Shown here: piece by piece, positions 33,577-42,558 of the stretch
Layout: the number at the start of each line of letters is the position of its first letter
Numbering within the stretch: the first letter of the stretch is position 1
Source: SYFY01 sp031385325
Lineage (GTDB): Bacteria; Pseudomonadota; Gammaproteobacteria; Pseudomonadales; Azotimanducaceae
NCBI GenBank assembly: GCA_031385325.1
Contig: JANNBJ010000171.1
Span: 1 to 48,878 of the forward strand
Length of the DNA: 48,878 nucleotides
Reading direction: 5' to 3'
Made by a program: the position numbers and the translations under genes
Notes under the pieces: model-generated
Databases searched by the model: none
Told to the model about the DNA's origin: nothing
What the model saw: only the letters and a program-made list of their open reading frames with translations

Positions 33577-34733
33577 GGTGTGATAGCCCATGGAGGATTG
33601 CCGAATACAGGTTTGGGCAGGTCCAGTGTCGGCGCCTCGCCACCTTGTGGTGCCGGCAGTAACGCAAGCACTCGATCACCGAGGTCAGGCGTCAGCGTCA
33701 GTTTGGTCGGCCAGGCTTGCAGCCACGCACCTTCCTGTTCGACAAATGCCTGGTCCGGCCGAGTGCCTGCGGACTGCGCAGGTTCGGCGCGATCAATGCG
33801 CAGGGTCGAGATGTGTGCGTCTTTTGTGTTGATCCACGGCAGGCAGTCGGCCAGTTCGCCGCGCGTGTATTCGATTTGCTCGTTGACGGATCTATCCACC
33901 CCTGAGGTCGCGAGTTGTCCGCCCAGGTACAGGATCCGTCGACTGCCCACATCATGCGTGGTCACGGTCAGGCGCGGCTCGGCGCGGCTGATGCGGGTGA
34001 GACAGTGGGCAAACAGAGGCACCTTGATATCAGTGTCCACGATGACCTGGTGCAGCGGTCGAAGCTGCATCGGAAATCTGCCGGGTAACAGCGACCGTGC
34101 GAGTCCACCTGCGCCTGCGCCGGCACAGTTCACAAGTCGATGCACGTGCAGATCGATTGCGCCTGCGTTGATGACGACGTGTCCGTCTTCCAGTCGACAA
34201 CAACGAGCATCAACCTTCAGCTGGAAGATCCGTTGCATCACCGGTGATGCCAACCGGCGGACCAGCGTCGGCACGTCGATCACGAAGTCATCCAGCTCGT
34301 AGACCACACCGCTAAAGTCGTTGAAGGCTGGGGGATAAGCTGAAGCCGGTAGTTTGCGGATGCGACCACGCAGCGAGCGACTGGCGAAGAAGGTGGTCAG
34401 CTTGCCAAGCGTGTTGTCGGCAGCGAAGAGATAGTAACGATCACTCGCCACCGAAAGACCAAGAAGGTCGACGTCACCCTTGCCTTCGATGCATGCTCGC
34501 CAACGCTGCGGCATCTTCGCAATGGCTTCGGAGGCAGGACTCAGCAATCCGGCAAGTGCGTATTTGAGGCCGCCGTGGATCATGCCCTGGCTTGCGAGGC
34601 TCTGTATGCCGCCCAGATCAGCGGCTTCGAACAGCACCGCGTTATAGCCTGCGGCCAAAGCGCGGCGCAGTGTCCACAGTCCGGCGATGCCACCACCGAT
34701 GATCGCCAGATCGGCATGTTGTTCCGTGGTCAC
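33573..34733 (-). CDS. FAD-dependent oxidoreductase (DAO superfamily)
   Basis: 386 residues. The dinucleotide-binding fold at the start (ADLAIIGGGIAGLWTLRRAL), then SQGMIHGGLKYAL, and the second FAD region (LVNCAGAGAGGLARSLL) mark a D-amino-acid-oxidase/glycerol-3-phosphate dehydrogenase type protein. No substrate-specific motif is recognised. It is coupled to the aldo/keto reductase downstream by ATGA. The gene lies divergent from waaA with 143 bp between the starts, where their promoters should be. Confidence 0.83.
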   Translation of the reverse strand: MTTEQHADLAIIGGGIAGLWTLRRALAAGYNAVLFEAADLGGIQSLASQGMIHGGLKYALAGLLSPASEAIAKMPQRWRACIEGKGDVDLLGLSVASDRYYLFAADNTLGKLTTFFASRSLRGRIRKLPASAYPPAFNDFSGVVYELDDFVIDVPTLVRRLASPVMQRIFQLKVDARCCRLEDGHVVINAGAIDLHVHRLVNCAGAGAGGLARSLLPGRFPMQLRPLHQVIVDTDIKVPLFAHCLTRISRAEPRLTVTTHDVGSRRILYLGGQLATSGVDRSVNEQIEYTRGELADCLPWINTKDAHISTLRIDRAEPAQSAGTRPDQAFVEQEGAWLQAWPTKLTLTPDLGDRVLALLPAPQGGEAPTLDLPKPVFGNPPWAITP

Positions 34734-34876
34734 AGGAAGTCGAGGGCTCGGAGCGCCATGCGGTGCGGCATCGCTTTAGGAGTACACGGCTAGTATGTTG
34801 TGATGGACACGAATTTGGAAATGTCGGAGCGGCAGCGGCTCCCGGTGACGAGTCAATCTTGGTAACAGGTTTTTTC

Positions 34877-36145
34877 ATGGTCTTTTATCAGCTGGTGCTG
34901 ATGCTTGCATGGCCGGTAGTGCGCGTTCGTTTGTGGTGGCGTGGCCGTCGTGAGTCGGGCTATCGGGAGCGTGTCGCCGAGCGCTTCGGGCAAGTGCCTG
35001 CGGCGGTGCAACCCGGAGCACTGTGGGTGCACGCGGTTTCTGCCGGAGAGACGATCGCCGCGGTACCCATGATTGAACGTCTCGCGCAGGCCTATCCCGA
35101 CGTGCCCCTGCTTGTCACGACCATGACCCCGACCGGGTCAGGAGAAGTCACCCGACGGCTTGGCGACAAGGTGAGTCACTGTTATGCGCCCTATGACTTT
35201 CCCTGGGCGGTTGATGCGTTCCTTGACTCGGCGCGGCCCCGAGCATTGATCCTGGTTGAGACCGAACTGTGGCCAAACCTGGTGTTGCGCAGTCGGCGGC
35301 GAGGCATACCGGTCGCGCTGGTGAACGGCAGGCTTTCAGAGCGCTCTGCGCGTGGTTACGCCCGTATCGGCGCACTGGTTGAAAGCATGTTGAAGGCAGT
35401 TGACCTCATTGCCTGCCAGAGCGAAGTACATCGGTCCCGTTTCCTGGCTCTTGGCGCGAGGCCGGACAGTGTGCGAGTGCTCGGCAGCGTCAAGTTTGAC
35501 CTGAAGCTCAACGATGCACAGCGCACAGAAGCGGCGAGACTGCGTCTGGTCTGGGGGCTGGTCGATCGGCCAGTCCTGATTGCAGCCAGTACCCACCCTG
35601 GTGAGGAAGAACAGGTAATTGAAGCTTTCAGCCTGTTGAGACAAACGATCCCGTCGGCTTGTTTGTTACTGGTACCACGGCATCCGGTTCGAGCATCACA
35701 AATTGTCGAACTGGTAACGCGGCGGGGTTTTACGGTGATGAGACAGACCGGACCGGAACGATGGGCCGAAGATGTTGTGATTGGTGATGTGATGGGTACT
35801 CTGCTGACACTCTATGGTGTGGCTGACGTTGCCTTTGTCGGCGGCAGTCTGGTTGTTCAGGGTGGCCATAACCCCATCGAAGCGGCGGTGTGGGGCAAAC
35901 CCTTAATCGTTGGCCCGCATGACTTCAACTTTCAGGCGGTGGTGGATGGTTTTCGCGAAGCCGGTGCGTTAACGCAGGTTGCCGATGCGGCGACGCTGGC
36001 CACCGCCGTGTGTCGATTGATGAGTGACCGCGATGTTTCTGCGGCGCAAGGTGCAAAAGGAGCAGAGGTGGTCGCGGCGAGCGCAGGGGCGCTCGACCGG
36101 ACGCTGGATGCGCTTGCCGGGACCCTGTTACTGCGTGCTCAGTAA
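34877..36145 (+). CDS. waaA: Kdo transferase (3-deoxy-D-manno-octulosonic acid transferase)
   Basis: 422 residues from the ATG at 34877 (MVFYQLVLMLAWPVVRVRLWWRG), the usual size of WaaA. An N-terminal membrane helix is followed by GALWVHAVSAGETIAA with the catalytic Glu, LVTTMTPTGS, and VETELWPNL; the GT-B C-terminal half has AASTHPGEEE and GGSLVVQGGHNPIEAA. It adds Kdo residues from CMP-Kdo to lipid IVA. An AGG 8 bp before the ATG supports this start over 34763. The 3' end overlaps convergent tolC by 18 bp. Confidence 0.97.
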   Translation: MVFYQLVLMLAWPVVRVRLWWRGRRESGYRERVAERFGQVPAAVQPGALWVHAVSAGETIAAVPMIERLAQAYPDVPLLVTTMTPTGSGEVTRRLGDKVSHCYAPYDFPWAVDAFLDSARPRALILVETELWPNLVLRSRRRGIPVALVNGRLSERSARGYARIGALVESMLKAVDLIACQSEVHRSRFLALGARPDSVRVLGSVKFDLKLNDAQRTEAARLRLVWGLVDRPVLIAASTHPGEEEQVIEAFSLLRQTIPSACLLLVPRHPVRASQIVELVTRRGFTVMRQTGPERWAEDVVIGDVMGTLLTLYGVADVAFVGGSLVVQGGHNPIEAAVWGKPLIVGPHDFNFQAVVDGFREAGALTQVADAATLATAVCRLMSDRDVSAAQGAKGAEVVAASAGALDRTLDALAGTLLLRAQ

Positions 36146-37534
36146 GGTCAGGCGTCGCACCGGGTTCTTGGGATCAGTGAATGCGTTGAGTTCCTTCAGG
36201 TCGTCGACGATCAGCATGCCCGTGGTCTGTTTCAGCCGCATGAGATTGTTGACGTAGCTGTAACGGCTGTCGGCGTATTCAAACTGCGCCGCATAAAGCC
36301 GCTGCTGAGCCTGTAGCACATCAACGATATTCCGGGTGCCCACTTCATAACCGGTTTGTGTCGCTTCCAGAGCGGACTGGCTGGACTTGATGGCCTTCAG
36401 CCGAGCGCGTACCCGGATGACATCAGTGGCCACTGAGCGGAAGAGGTTCCGGGTGTCGCGACTGACTGTCAGACGCTGATCCTGCAATAGCTCCCTTGCC
36501 TGTTCGGCCAGTGCGCCGGCTTCTCGTCGACGAGACTGATTGAAACCGCCGAGATACAACGGCAACTGCAATTCCAGCGCATAGGTGGTGGTATCGATCT
36601 TGTTGCCAAGGAACGACTGGCCGCCGGTGGCAAAGTGGCTGCGGTTCACAACGCCATTGATGGTTGGCAGATGAGCCGCGCGACGCGCCATCAGCGTCCG
36701 TTCAGCACCACGCAGCTGGGCATCTGCCGCCGCGATGTTCAGGTTGTTTGCCAGTGCCGAGCCTACCCACTCTTCTTCATTCTTCGGATTCGGGTCGACG
36801 ATGGGCAGTGTCGATGCAAGTCGACTCAGCTCTTCGTGGTTGATGCCGGTCAGTGTTCGCAGTGTCTCGAAGAATATTTCGTGGTCGCCGTCGGCCTGGA
36901 TGCGACGCACCACTGAGCCATCAAAAGCGGCCTGTGCTTCGAGTACATCGGTGATTGCTACGAGGCCGACGTCGAATCGCTGTTGTACCTGCTCGAGCTG
37001 GCGTTTCACTGCGGTTTCTTCGGCGACGCTGGATTCGACCAGGTCACGCGCGCGCAGCACGTTCAGATAGGCCTGCACGACGCGTACGATGAGATTCTGT
37101 TCGGTAGCTTCCAGCTGATGCCTGGACTGCTCGACGGTCGCCTTTGCACCGCGCAGGTTGTACCAGGCCTCGAGATCGAGGATCGGTTGGGTGGCTCGTA
37201 CCTGCCAGGCATGGTCGTTGAACTCCTGGTCGGGAATATCAATCAGTTGTCCGAAGGTCGGGCTGGCTGGATTGGTGTCTTGTCGCGGTGGAATGGGGAA
37301 ACTGCGCTCCGTCCAGGTAGTGGATGCACCTGCCGTCACGCTGGGCAACAACTGGGAACGCGCCTGAGGTACGGCTTCCTTGCGAGCCTTGAAGCTCGCC
37401 TGGTTGGCGCCGAGGACAGGATCATGATCAACCGCAGCACCGTAGACCTCCATGAGGTCCTCCGAAAATGCAGGGTTGGTCAAGAACAAGGTGAGCGTCA
37501 ACAAAGCTGAAAACAGCGGCAGATTCTTTGGCAC
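36128..37534 (-). CDS. tolC: TolC family outer-membrane efflux/secretion channel
   Basis: 468 residues starting at GTG, with signal peptide (MPKNLPLFSALLTLTLFLTNPAFS-ED). The mature part is the TolC OEP repeat: two halves with coiled-coil helices (about 60-240 and 265-430), including QARSQLLPSVTAGAS and the ending TQTGYEVGTRNIVDVLQAQQRLY. It forms the trimeric outer-membrane exit duct of tripartite pumps and type I secretion. Lying beside yqiB and parE, it matches the tolC neighbourhood of E. coli and Pseudomonas, which favours the housekeeping TolC. Confidence 0.94.
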   Translation of the reverse strand: MPKNLPLFSALLTLTLFLTNPAFSEDLMEVYGAAVDHDPVLGANQASFKARKEAVPQARSQLLPSVTAGASTTWTERSFPIPPRQDTNPASPTFGQLIDIPDQEFNDHAWQVRATQPILDLEAWYNLRGAKATVEQSRHQLEATEQNLIVRVVQAYLNVLRARDLVESSVAEETAVKRQLEQVQQRFDVGLVAITDVLEAQAAFDGSVVRRIQADGDHEIFFETLRTLTGINHEELSRLASTLPIVDPNPKNEEEWVGSALANNLNIAAADAQLRGAERTLMARRAAHLPTINGVVNRSHFATGGQSFLGNKIDTTTYALELQLPLYLGGFNQSRRREAGALAEQARELLQDQRLTVSRDTRNLFRSVATDVIRVRARLKAIKSSQSALEATQTGYEVGTRNIVDVLQAQQRLYAAQFEYADSRYSYVNNLMRLKQTTGMLIVDDLKELNAFTDPKNPVRRLTLLSTQ

Positions 37535-37715
37535 TTGGCGGAAGTCCGTGTCTCGTACAGTTTTCAGTCTAACAGAGCCATGTAATTTCGGTCGCAGAGC
37601 CTGCCTTGAATCCCTGTGAGATGTGAGCGGGTACTCGTTCCGGCGGAGGCGAAAGTGCGTTGATTCCTTACGAACGTGGTGTCGTTCCTTCGCTGGCAGA
37701 CGGGACTGTCGTGGG

Positions 37716-37724
37716 TGTTATAGT
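37716..37724 (+). promoter_or_regulatory. Possible extended -10 promoter for yqiB
   Basis: TG-T-TATAGT fits the extended -10 consensus (TGnTATAAT) and lies 80 bp before the yqiB start in the 269-bp divergent spacer with tolC. The -35 region is poor. No convincing opposite promoter for tolC was found. Confidence 0.4.
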
Positions 37725-37803
37725 ACCCGACGCTTTTGCTGATACCGAGGAAACCGCTGTTTCGAAACCGCTGCTGCGGATATGACGAGAACGTGACCAG
37801 AAC

Positions 37804-38259
37804 ATGAGTTTGCTGACCAGGCGCTACAGTATTGATCTCCCCAGGCACATGGCAGTCTGCGATGCCAATTTCTTGCGGCTACAAAAATTGTTTCCAGCCA
37901 TGCGCGAGGAAGACCAGGTCGAGTTCGCCGTAAGCCCAGGGGATTCGTCGATGCTGGTTCGGCTGCAGGTACTGGAGCGCGGACCATTCACTACCGTGCT
38001 GGGCCTTATCCATCTGGGGAAAGGCGAAGTGAACGCCGAGCCGACGTTCAAGATTCGGGTCTACCATGATGCTCGCAGCGCCGAAGTTTTCGAGTATCAG
38101 AGGCAGACACGATTTTTAGCGGTCTATGAGTATCCCAATCCGCGGATGCGCCAACGGGACGAAAAGGCCCAGGTGAATCTGTTTCTCGGTGAAGTTCTGG
38201 CGCATTGCCTGCGTTTTGGTATTGCCAGCACAAGCGCACTGGTGACAATCTCGGGTTGA
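37804..38259 (+). CDS. yqiB: YqiB/DUF1249 family protein
   Basis: 151 residues; opening LPRHMAVCDANFLRLQKLFP and middle VYHDARSAEVFEYQRQTRF... YPNPRMRQRDEKAQVNLFLGEVL are the DUF1249 pattern. E. coli YqiB is soluble, uncharacterised and encoded between tolC-nudF and cpdA-parE. Here nudF, cpdA and yqiA are missing, so yqiB lies directly between tolC and parE, with 102 bp before parE. Confidence 0.9.
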   Translation: MSLLTRRYSIDLPRHMAVCDANFLRLQKLFPAMREEDQVEFAVSPGDSSMLVRLQVLERGPFTTVLGLIHLGKGEVNAEPTFKIRVYHDARSAEVFEYQRQTRFLAVYEYPNPRMRQRDEKAQVNLFLGEVLAHCLRFGIASTSALVTISG

Positions 38260-38361
38260 TCTGGGGACGCGCGTCAACGGTTGAACCTGGCTTACGTGCG
38301 TCAGCTTGTTGAAAATCAGTAAGATCCGTATCCACGCTCACTCCGGGAGTAGAACAGAACA

Positions 38362-40257
38362 GTGACTGAAGTCCGATATTCCGCAGCCTCGCTGCAGGTT
38401 TTGACCGGTCTTGAACCGGTGCGCCGCCGCCCCGGCATGTATACCGATACCACCCGCCCCAATCACCTGGTTCAGGAAGTGGTCGACAACAGCGTCGACG
38501 AAGCGTTGGCGGGCCACGCGCAGAACATCGATGTACGCATCTTCAAGGATGGGTCTGCCGAAGTGATCGATGACGGCCGTGGCATGCCGGTCGATATCCA
38601 TCCCGAACACAAGATCTCCGGCGTCGAGTTGATCCTGACCAAGCTGCATGCTGGTGGCAAATTCAACAACGACAACTACCGGTTTTCTGGCGGCCTGCAT
38701 GGTGTGGGCGTGTCGGTGGTTAATGCGCTGTCTGAAAAACTCCAGGTTGAAGTCAAACGGGACGGCCTGGTTTATGTGCAGGATTACCGCAAGGGCGAAC
38801 CCCAGAGCAAGCTGAAAGAGACCGGCGCGGTCGGCAAGCGTAATACCGGAACGCGCGTCTGGTTCCTGCCGGAAGCATCGTTTTTTGATTCACCGAATAT
38901 TTCCGTCAGCCGTCTCAAACACCTCCTGCGTGCCAAGGCCGTGTTGTGCCCGGGACTGCGACTGTCGATCACCGTGGAAGGACGTGACGAAGAAAACGAA
39001 ACCTGGTTCTTCGAAGACGGGCTGGCAGGGTATCTGCGGCGTTCACTGGAAGGGATTGACTGTGTCCTCGCCGAACCCTTCCAGCACTCGGCGTCCGGCA
39101 ATACCGAAGCGGTGGACTGGGCCATCAATTGGGCGCTGGAGAATGTCGAGCTCACCTGCGAAAGCTACGTCAATCTGATTCCAACGCCACAAGGTGGCAC
39201 ACACGTCAACGGATTGCGCTCAGGCCTCATCGAAGCGCTCAAGGAATTCTGTGAGTTCCGCAATCTGCTGCCACGCGGGATCAAACTGTCAGGTGAAGAT
39301 CTGTGGGATCAGTGCTGTTTTGTGCTCTCGGCGAAGATGGCCGACCCACAGTTCTCGGGCCAGACCAAGGAAAAGCTCTCGTCGAGACAGTCAGTTGCGT
39401 TTGTTGGCGGGGTTGCCAAGGATGCTTTCAGTCTGTGGCTCAACGAACATCCACAGGACGGTGCAAGGCTCGCAGAACTGGCCATCAACAACGCGCAGCG
39501 ACGGGCCCTGGCCGGTCGCAAGGTGGTGCGCAAGAAAATCACTGCAGGCCCGGCGTTGCCGGGCAAGCTCGCTGATTGCTCAGGTCAGGATGCAAGCCGG
39601 TCGGAGCTGTTTCTGGTGGAAGGCGATTCGGCTGGCGGTAGCGCCAAACAAGCGCGTGACCGTGAATTCCAGGCCATCATGCCGCTGCGCGGCAAGATCC
39701 TGAACACCTGGGAGGTTGACGTCGATCAGGTGCTGGCGTCGCAGGAAGTACACGATATCGCCATTGCAATCGGCGTGGATCCGGGGTCTGCGGATCTGTC
39801 CAACCTGCGGTACGACAAAGTCTGCATTCTCGCCGACGCAGATTCTGATGGCGCCCATATCGCGACCTTGTTGTGTGCGCTGTTTCTCCGTCACTTCCGC
39901 CCGCTGGTATCGGCGGGCCATGTCTTCATCGCCATGCCACCGCTGTATCGCATCGACGTCGGCAAGGAAGTCTTTTACGCGCTCGATGAAAGCGAAAAGG
40001 CAGGGGTTCTGGATCGGATTGCTGCCGAGAAGAAGGGTGGCAAGGTCATTGTCCAGCGGTTCAAGGGACTCGGCGAAATGAATCCGATGCAGCTGCGTGA
40101 GACCACCATGGACCCTGATACACGGCGCCTGGTGCGGCTGACGCTTGCGATCGGGCCGGAAACGGACGAGATGATGGACATGCTGCTGGCCAAGAAGCGG
40201 GCGGGCGATCGACGCGTCTGGCTGGAGAGCAATGGCGATCAGGCCGTCATTGACTAA
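38362..40257 (+). CDS. parE: DNA topoisomerase IV subunit B
   Basis: 631 residues from a GTG. GHKL ATPase at the start (GLEPVRRRPGMYTDT, VDNSVDEALAGHA, DDGRGMPVDIHPE), transducer domain, then Toprim with VEGDSAGGSAKQARDR and ILADADSDGAHI, ending in the short ParE-type tail (VWLESNGDQAVID). The length and the lack of the GyrB insertion mark it as ParE. With ParC it decatenates daughter chromosomes. GGGAG about 13 bp upstream is the only Shine-Dalgarno. parC follows 57 bp downstream. Confidence 0.97.
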   Translation: MTEVRYSAASLQVLTGLEPVRRRPGMYTDTTRPNHLVQEVVDNSVDEALAGHAQNIDVRIFKDGSAEVIDDGRGMPVDIHPEHKISGVELILTKLHAGGKFNNDNYRFSGGLHGVGVSVVNALSEKLQVEVKRDGLVYVQDYRKGEPQSKLKETGAVGKRNTGTRVWFLPEASFFDSPNISVSRLKHLLRAKAVLCPGLRLSITVEGRDEENETWFFEDGLAGYLRRSLEGIDCVLAEPFQHSASGNTEAVDWAINWALENVELTCESYVNLIPTPQGGTHVNGLRSGLIEALKEFCEFRNLLPRGIKLSGEDLWDQCCFVLSAKMADPQFSGQTKEKLSSRQSVAFVGGVAKDAFSLWLNEHPQDGARLAELAINNAQRRALAGRKVVRKKITAGPALPGKLADCSGQDASRSELFLVEGDSAGGSAKQARDREFQAIMPLRGKILNTWEVDVDQVLASQEVHDIAIAIGVDPGSADLSNLRYDKVCILADADSDGAHIATLLCALFLRHFRPLVSAGHVFIAMPPLYRIDVGKEVFYALDESEKAGVLDRIAAEKKGGKVIVQRFKGLGEMNPMQLRETTMDPDTRRLVRLTLAIGPETDEMMDMLLAKKRAGDRRVWLESNGDQAVID

Positions 40258-40314
40258 GCGTCAGCGGATGCCCAGTCCAAACGCACATCCTCTTGAACAA
40301 CTGAAAACAGGGCA

Positions 40315-42558
40315 ATGACAAACGACACCCAGGATCAGGAATCGCTGCCGATGCGCACCTACACGGAGCGCGCTTATCTCGACTATGCGATGTACGTCAT
40401 CAATGATCGCGCCTTGCCACACATCGGCGATGGACTGAAACCCGTTCAGCGCCGCATCGTCTACGCCATGAGTGAACTGGGCCTCGACAACACCGCCAAG
40501 TACGCCAAGTCATCGCGCACCGTCGGCGACGTGCTCGGCAAGTTCCACCCGCATGGTGATTCGGCCTGTTATGAAGCCATGGTTCTCATGGCACAGCCCT
40601 TTTCGTTTCGATATCCGCTGATTGAAGGTCAGGGCAACTGGGGTTCTCCGGATGATCCGAAGAGCTTCGCAGCAATGCGTTACACCGAAGCCAAATTGTC
40701 GCGTTACGCCGCGCTCCTGTTGAACGAGATCAACCAGGGCACGGTGGATGAGGTGCCAAATTTTGACTCGTCGTTCACCGAGCCGAAATTGTTACCCGCT
40801 GAAGTGCCATTTGTTCTGCTCAATGGCTCCAGTGGCATTGCCGTAGGCATGGCCACGGATATTCCACCGCACAACCTGAAGGAAATCGTTGGTGCCTGCG
40901 TGCACCTGCTGGACAACCCGAAGGCGACCATGGCGGAACTGATGACCTTCATCAAGGCGCCGGATTTTCCCAGTCAGGCCGAGATCATCACCCCAACCGC
41001 CGATCTGCTGGCCATCTATGAATCCGGGCGCGGCACGCTGAAAACCAGAGCGCGTTATACCCGTGAGGATGGCGACATCATCATCACTGCGTTGCCCTAT
41101 CAGTCGTCACCAGCCAAGGTGCTTGAACAGATTGCAGCCCAGATGCAGCAGAAGAAGCTGCCCATGCTGAACGATTTGCGTGATGAATCAGATCATGAAA
41201 ATCCGACGCGACTGGTTCTCGTGACTCGTTCGAACCGCATCGATGCCGATCGGCTGATGAGTCATCTGTTTGCAACCACGGATCTTGAGCGTACACATCG
41301 AGTCAATCTGAACATGATTGGCCTGGATCAACGGCCACAGACCAAGACCCTGCTCGGTGTGCTGCAGGAGTGGCTGCGCTTCCGACAGGATACGGTGACC
41401 CGACGACTGCAGTTCCGTCTCGACAAGATCAATGATCGGCTGCATATCCTCGACGGTCTGCTGATTGCCTTTCTCAATATCGATGAAGTGATTCGGATCA
41501 TTCGCGCAGAAGACCATCCGCGAAACGCGCTGATGGCTCGATTCGGACTCAGTGAACGGCAGGCGAATTCGATTCTGGATATCCGGTTGCGGCAACTGGC
41601 CAAACTGGAAGAAATCGAGATACGTGGTGAGAAGGACAGGCTCGAAGCAGAACGGTCTGATCTCGAAAAGATACTTGGATCGCGGGCGCGCCTGCTGACC
41701 CTGGTGAAAAAGGAACTGCAGGAGATCGCAAAAAAATATGGTGATGAGCGAATGTCGCTGATGGCCAGTGACATCGTCGAAGCCACCGCTTTCACCGAAG
41801 AAGACCTGGTTTCAAACGAACCCGTCACGATCGTGCTGTCCGACAAGGGTTGGGTCCGATCAGCCAAAGGGCACGAGCTCGATCCCCGTGAGCTTAGCTA
41901 TCGATCCGGCGATTCATTTGCGCAGGCGGTACGCGGCCGCAGCAATGATATGCTGCTGTTTTTCGATACCACCGGGCGCACGTACTATCTGGCGCCGCAT
42001 ACGCTACCGTCGGCACGAGGTCAGGGTGAGCCGTTGACCGGTCGGCTGAATCCACCGGAGACCGCGCGTTTTGTTGGCGTGATCATCGGGAACACGAATA
42101 CCAAAGTGTTGATGGCATCCAATGCAGGCTACGGGTTTGTCGGTCGTCTGGAAGACATGATGACCAAGAATCGAGCCGGCAAGGCCTGTCTGTCCGTGCC
42201 AGAGGGCGCGCAGGCGCTGCCGCCGATTTGCATTCCCGAGGGGGATGGTTCGTACAGTGTCTGTGCGCTGACCAATCAAGGTCGATTACTGGTGTTCCCG
42301 CTGTCGGAGTTGCCGGAGCTGCCACGCGGCAAGGGTAACAAGATCCTCAACATCCCCAGTGCCGACTTCAAGAGCGGAGAGGAGTTTCTGCTTGGTGTAC
42401 AAGTGGTCGCCGACGGAGAGCATCTGCTGGTTTACGCCGGTCAGCGACATCTGCGACTCAAACGTGGTGATCTGGAAGACTATTCGGGCGAACGTGCCCG
42501 TCGTGGCAAACAACTGCCGCGAGGTTTTCAGCGAGTTGATGCGATGGCGGTGGAATAA
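40315..42558 (+). CDS. parC: DNA topoisomerase IV subunit A
   Basis: 747 residues. The breakage-reunion domain (about 10-490) includes the catalytic Tyr123 in AAMRYTEAKLS. In the quinolone region GKFHPHGDSACYEAM the two resistance-prone positions are Ser83 and Glu87 (equivalent to E. coli ParC Ser80 and Glu84), both wild-type. The C-terminal beta-pinwheel (about 495-747) is degenerate as in ParC and lacks the GyrA box of gyrase. Its last 31 bp overlap the convergent gene at 42528. Confidence 0.97.
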   Translation: MTNDTQDQESLPMRTYTERAYLDYAMYVINDRALPHIGDGLKPVQRRIVYAMSELGLDNTAKYAKSSRTVGDVLGKFHPHGDSACYEAMVLMAQPFSFRYPLIEGQGNWGSPDDPKSFAAMRYTEAKLSRYAALLLNEINQGTVDEVPNFDSSFTEPKLLPAEVPFVLLNGSSGIAVGMATDIPPHNLKEIVGACVHLLDNPKATMAELMTFIKAPDFPSQAEIITPTADLLAIYESGRGTLKTRARYTREDGDIIITALPYQSSPAKVLEQIAAQMQQKKLPMLNDLRDESDHENPTRLVLVTRSNRIDADRLMSHLFATTDLERTHRVNLNMIGLDQRPQTKTLLGVLQEWLRFRQDTVTRRLQFRLDKINDRLHILDGLLIAFLNIDEVIRIIRAEDHPRNALMARFGLSERQANSILDIRLRQLAKLEEIEIRGEKDRLEAERSDLEKILGSRARLLTLVKKELQEIAKKYGDERMSLMASDIVEATAFTEEDLVSNEPVTIVLSDKGWVRSAKGHELDPRELSYRSGDSFAQAVRGRSNDMLLFFDTTGRTYYLAPHTLPSARGQGEPLTGRLNPPETARFVGVIIGNTNTKVLMASNAGYGFVGRLEDMMTKNRAGKACLSVPEGAQALPPICIPEGDGSYSVCALTNQGRLLVFPLSELPELPRGKGNKILNIPSADFKSGEEFLLGVQVVADGEHLLVYAGQRHLRLKRGDLEDYSGERARRGKQLPRGFQRVDAMAVE

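Noticed and set aside
40540..40700. Quinolone-resistance substitutions in ParC
   Set aside because: Ser83 and Glu87 (E. coli positions 80 and 84) are wild-type.
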